Assembly: GCA_964368605.1 (NCBI GenBank)
Contig: CAYJBP010000016.1
Span: 1 to 32,280, forward strand
Origin: CAYJBP01 sp964368605
GTDB taxonomy: Bacteria; Bacillota; Dehalobacteriia; UBA4068
Length of the DNA: 32,280 nt
Reading direction: 5' to 3'
Each line of letters starts with the position of its first letter. Position 1 is the first letter of the stretch. Below the pieces are notes generated by a model that was not told the DNA's origin, did no database searches, and was given only the letters and a program-made list of their open reading frames with translations. The translations under genes and the position numbers were made by a program. This document shows, piece after piece, positions 30,801 to 32,280 of the stretch.

Positions 30801-32280
30801 TGCGCTATTGCCTTCAATTGTGCCACCGTATAGGTAGGCTTCGCCGCCATCTTTAATATTAATACCGCCGCCATATTCGGCATTGCCGCCGGTAATTAGC
30901 CCTTTTCTTGCCGTAGAGCTGTAAATATATAAAGTGCCGCCGCTTTCCACCGTAATTACCGAGCCTGTGCCTGTGCCGCTTAGGCTATAATCATTAAGAT
31001 GTAGATGCAGTGTTTGGTCGCTTTCTACAATAATATCCCTGCTAAGGCTTATGTCTTCATTGAGGAAATAATAATTATCGCCGTTAGCTAGCGAATTATC
31101 CTCCTCTAAAATTTGCCAAGCGCCTGTATAGCCACTATATATGATTGTAGTTGGGCGAGGGGCTTGCAGGGCGATTTCATTTGCCTCCACAATAAGCATA
31201 TCATGGCCATTATCTACATAGAAGTTGGCAAGTAGTTCTGCATTAGTTAAACTAGCCTTTGAGGCATCCGTTGTTATTGGCAGATTGGTGTTTAGGTTGG
31301 GGGGATTTTCCGGCGTAATACCGATATATGTACCCCTTAGAGTATACGAATCGGTATTTAGTTCGCCTAAAATCTTAATGGTTTGGCTTTGTGGAAGATA
31401 AAGATTATTGGCCTTGCCGGCCACCGTATTACCGATGATGCGGGCGCTAGCCGGATTAATAATAGGGTTGCCATCATCATCCTTATCCTTTGATTCGTTA
31501 TCATCAATGCTAAAGCTGCCGGTTGGGGCAATATAAACACCGCCACCTGCGATATCGGCTGTATTATCAATAATTGTTCCGTTTTTGAGGATTAATTCGC
31601 CGGCCACATAAATGCCGCCGCCATAAGAGGCATGGCCGCCGGTAATAGCGCCGCCGCCAAATTCATATTCGGCAATTGGGCTAAAACCTGTGTAAATTTT
31701 ATCGGTAAGTGGGTCATAATGCCTGCTGTGGCTACCGGTACCTATCAAAGCATCCAGCACCAGCTTGCCGCCCTCTTCAATCGTAATTACAGATCCTGTG
31801 CCCGTGCCGGTTAAGAGGTATTGATTTAAATTTAGGTATAGGGTTTGATTGTCTTTTACAACAATATCTTGGGTTAAGGTAATATCCCTATTTAAATCGA
31901 TAGTGGCAATATCCCGGCCATAATCGACATGATTAGGGTCGCTTCCTTGGTGGGTTTCATATTTAATGGCGCTGTCATCCGGCATAAACTCGGTTTTAGA
32001 GGGATGAAGGCTGATAGTATTGGTAGCGGCATCAAATACCGGTTCACCTTGATTGGCATTATTGTCTACTCTTAATGAATAATCTTGGTTAGTGTTTGTT
32101 GCGATAATAATCGGGGCAGTTGGTTTTTTTTCCGTTGTTATGCTAATCGTAGGATGGTCAATAATGTTAATGGTTTTGCCATCGGATAAATAGAGGTTGC
32201 TATCAGTATATGGTGCAAACATGATATTGGTATATTCCGAATCATTGATATTAAGCGACTGATAGTTTGAGATTATCTTT
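27855..32280 (-). CDS. Giant beta-helix SLH surface protein, 5' end outside the window
   Basis: At least 1475 residues; the frame stays open through the right edge (upstream of the Met at 32222 it still reads NDSEYTNI without a stop), so the true start and signal peptide are outside. The visible part has three repeats of a block with L.LNQYLLTGTGTGSVITIE, GGAITGG.ASYGGGIY and NNLYLP..TI, followed by a right-handed beta-helix with GGGI and FTNN-type motifs (for example GGGLFVSDQSNAVIEHSSFT), similar to chlamydial Pmp and parallel beta-helix adhesins. A six-glycine linker (near 29088-29110) precedes a beta domain and three C-terminal SLH repeats ending TRAELATMLMRYFN. It is cotranscribed with the downstream GLUG protein. 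Function is inferred as surface adhesion or matrix binding. Confidence 0.88.
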   Translation of the reverse strand, partial: KIISNYQSLNINDSEYTNIMFAPYTDSNLYLSDGKTINIIDHPTISITTEKKPTAPIIIATNTNQDYSLRVDNNANQGEPVFDAATNTISLHPSKTEFMPDDSAIKYETHQGSDPNHVDYGRDIATIDLNRDITLTQDIVVKDNQTLYLNLNQYLLTGTGTGSVITIEEGGKLVLDALIGTGSHSRHYDPLTDKIYTGFSPIAEYEFGGGAITGGHASYGGGIYVAGELILKNGTIIDNTADIAGGGVYIAPTGSFSIDDNESKDKDDDGNPIINPASARIIGNTVAGKANNLYLPQSQTIKILGELNTDSYTLRGTYIGITPENPPNLNTNLPITTDASKASLTNAELLANFYVDNGHDMLIVEANEIALQAPRPTTIIYSGYTGAWQILEEDNSLANGDNYYFLNEDISLSRDIIVESDQTLHLHLNDYSLSGTGTGSVITVESGGTLYIYSSTARKGLITGGNAEYGGGINIKDGGEAYLYGGTIEGNSAQLGGGVYLGGMLDVMGNPRIFGNTTTGTESANNVYLPDTKTINLPATQIGAAKIGITTATAPADAASITIAGGIAAKHALAYFVPDNINYGLALNADKDEASLINTPAPEIPNDAIQPENGLIGGEQWQELDAAGGTLDSGYYFLANDLTLTTDLIIPFGATVYLHLNDKILTGSGADSVITVESLSPFYLYDVINGSPGHWDTATESIQAGQGDAVDYPFSGGVITGGNTSENGGGISITSSNESAIYGGNIVGNHADGLGGGLSVWGCENFVIKGGSFIANSADDNGGGIHFLSSNNSTVENAYIIGNISKKHGGGVQISSNDINIRHTTIANNNSNIFGGAIFITGTFSTHLEYVDIDANRAMDGGGLFVSDQSNAVIEHSSFTNNYAQDRGGAISSHQDIIVVDTIISGNSADIGGGINIYRPTNLAIVRTYLEDCTITDNTAQEMGGGLLFSGSFKHDSVMRLFNMRGKMVISNNKLADGSENDLLLTLNNVFHVYGKPEPGTLIGVYSPITPVNDGKFIVTESDASLVDYLYTNNKQGNFSYQNGIIIMTEYIAPISGGGGGGSATRPTDEIMVERIENADGTTDVKINILLPMVTTSDGSSHTSLADDTAQRALEYVEGAPNHRYHLIIAGQEAANANHILTMLTVAQLNQLAQSGIESLIIEGSLGNINFNREALAAIALAAKQSGANDADLVQIVIEKIADNTTGLTTEQLAVAGTLPVYNLYIELNGKRITDFGLGSATITLYGVSPQVYVYFIDAEANLAAMQGAYDSQNNAQIFVAKHFSRYMLSEELIPAALPFSDVVSEDWFYSAVQHVFQTGQMLGTADDLFSPHLGSTRAMIVTILHRAEGSPKAAYSPLFNDVAAEKWYSEPIIWAANHDLVGGYGNGQFGVNDHITREQLAAILYRHAAPLAEIDEDVLAQFSDANSISDWALEALKWAVAEGIITGKTADILDPKGTATRAELATMLMRYFN

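Overview
The window reads as a chromosomal segment of a low-to-moderate GC, S-layer-bearing member of the Firmicutes (Clostridia-like or a related class). The evidence is the gene order rimP-nusA-ylxR-ylxQ-infB, strong AGGAGG-type ribosome binding sites, a YacL-type PIN/TRAM protein next to ispD-ispF, a CarD regulator, and giant exported proteins ending in SLH domains. No ribosomal or transfer RNA, phage, transposase or CRISPR array was seen, so genus and species cannot be named.

Region 1 (1-2960, minus strand) is the translation/transcription operon rimP, nusA, ylxR, ylxQ, infB; infB runs off the left edge. A consensus-like promoter and an intrinsic terminator-like hairpin lie in the rimP leader, suggesting attenuation. 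Region 2 (about 2960-3970) has no convincing gene. It holds a structured repeat (type A, second copy near 11.3-11.6 kb), an A/C-rich tract, a terminator, and copy 1 of a second structured repeat (type B, other copies near 8.1 and 18.4 kb). Region 3 (3973-9705) holds a ZIP metal transporter, an exported polysaccharide deacetylase, a membrane-anchored protein of unknown role, hypoxanthine phosphoribosyltransferase with a GIY-YIG-like protein behind it, a DMT-family exporter, and carD behind two tandem sigma-A-type promoters.

Region 4 (9949-15498, plus strand) runs yacL-like, ispD, ispF, a RACo-like ASKHA ATPase whose ferredoxin domain has lost its cysteines, and pfkA. A compound minisatellite with a 100-N assembly gap and type A copy 2 interrupt it between yacL and ispD. 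Region 5 (15607-18326) has an orphan CheC phosphatase and a two-gene unit that I read as trans-3-hydroxy-L-proline catabolism: a mu-crystallin/ornithine-cyclodeaminase-type reductase plus a proline-racemase-fold dehydratase with the Cys/Thr active-site pair.

Region 6 (18540-20222) is an ArsP/YraQ-type permease with a cysteine-rich thioredoxin-like partner, under a promoter bracketed by three ATCAA-N6-TTGAT-like operators. Region 7 is dinB. Region 8 (21738 to the right edge, minus strand) is a pair of giant surface proteins: a beta-helix/Pmp-like SLH protein open at the window edge, then a 2030-residue GLUG-repeat SLH protein built from four tandem modules.

The least explained items are the two families of structured intergenic repeats, of which type B shows compensatory stem changes between copies, the RACo-like protein without cluster ligands, and the operator-rich ArsP leader.
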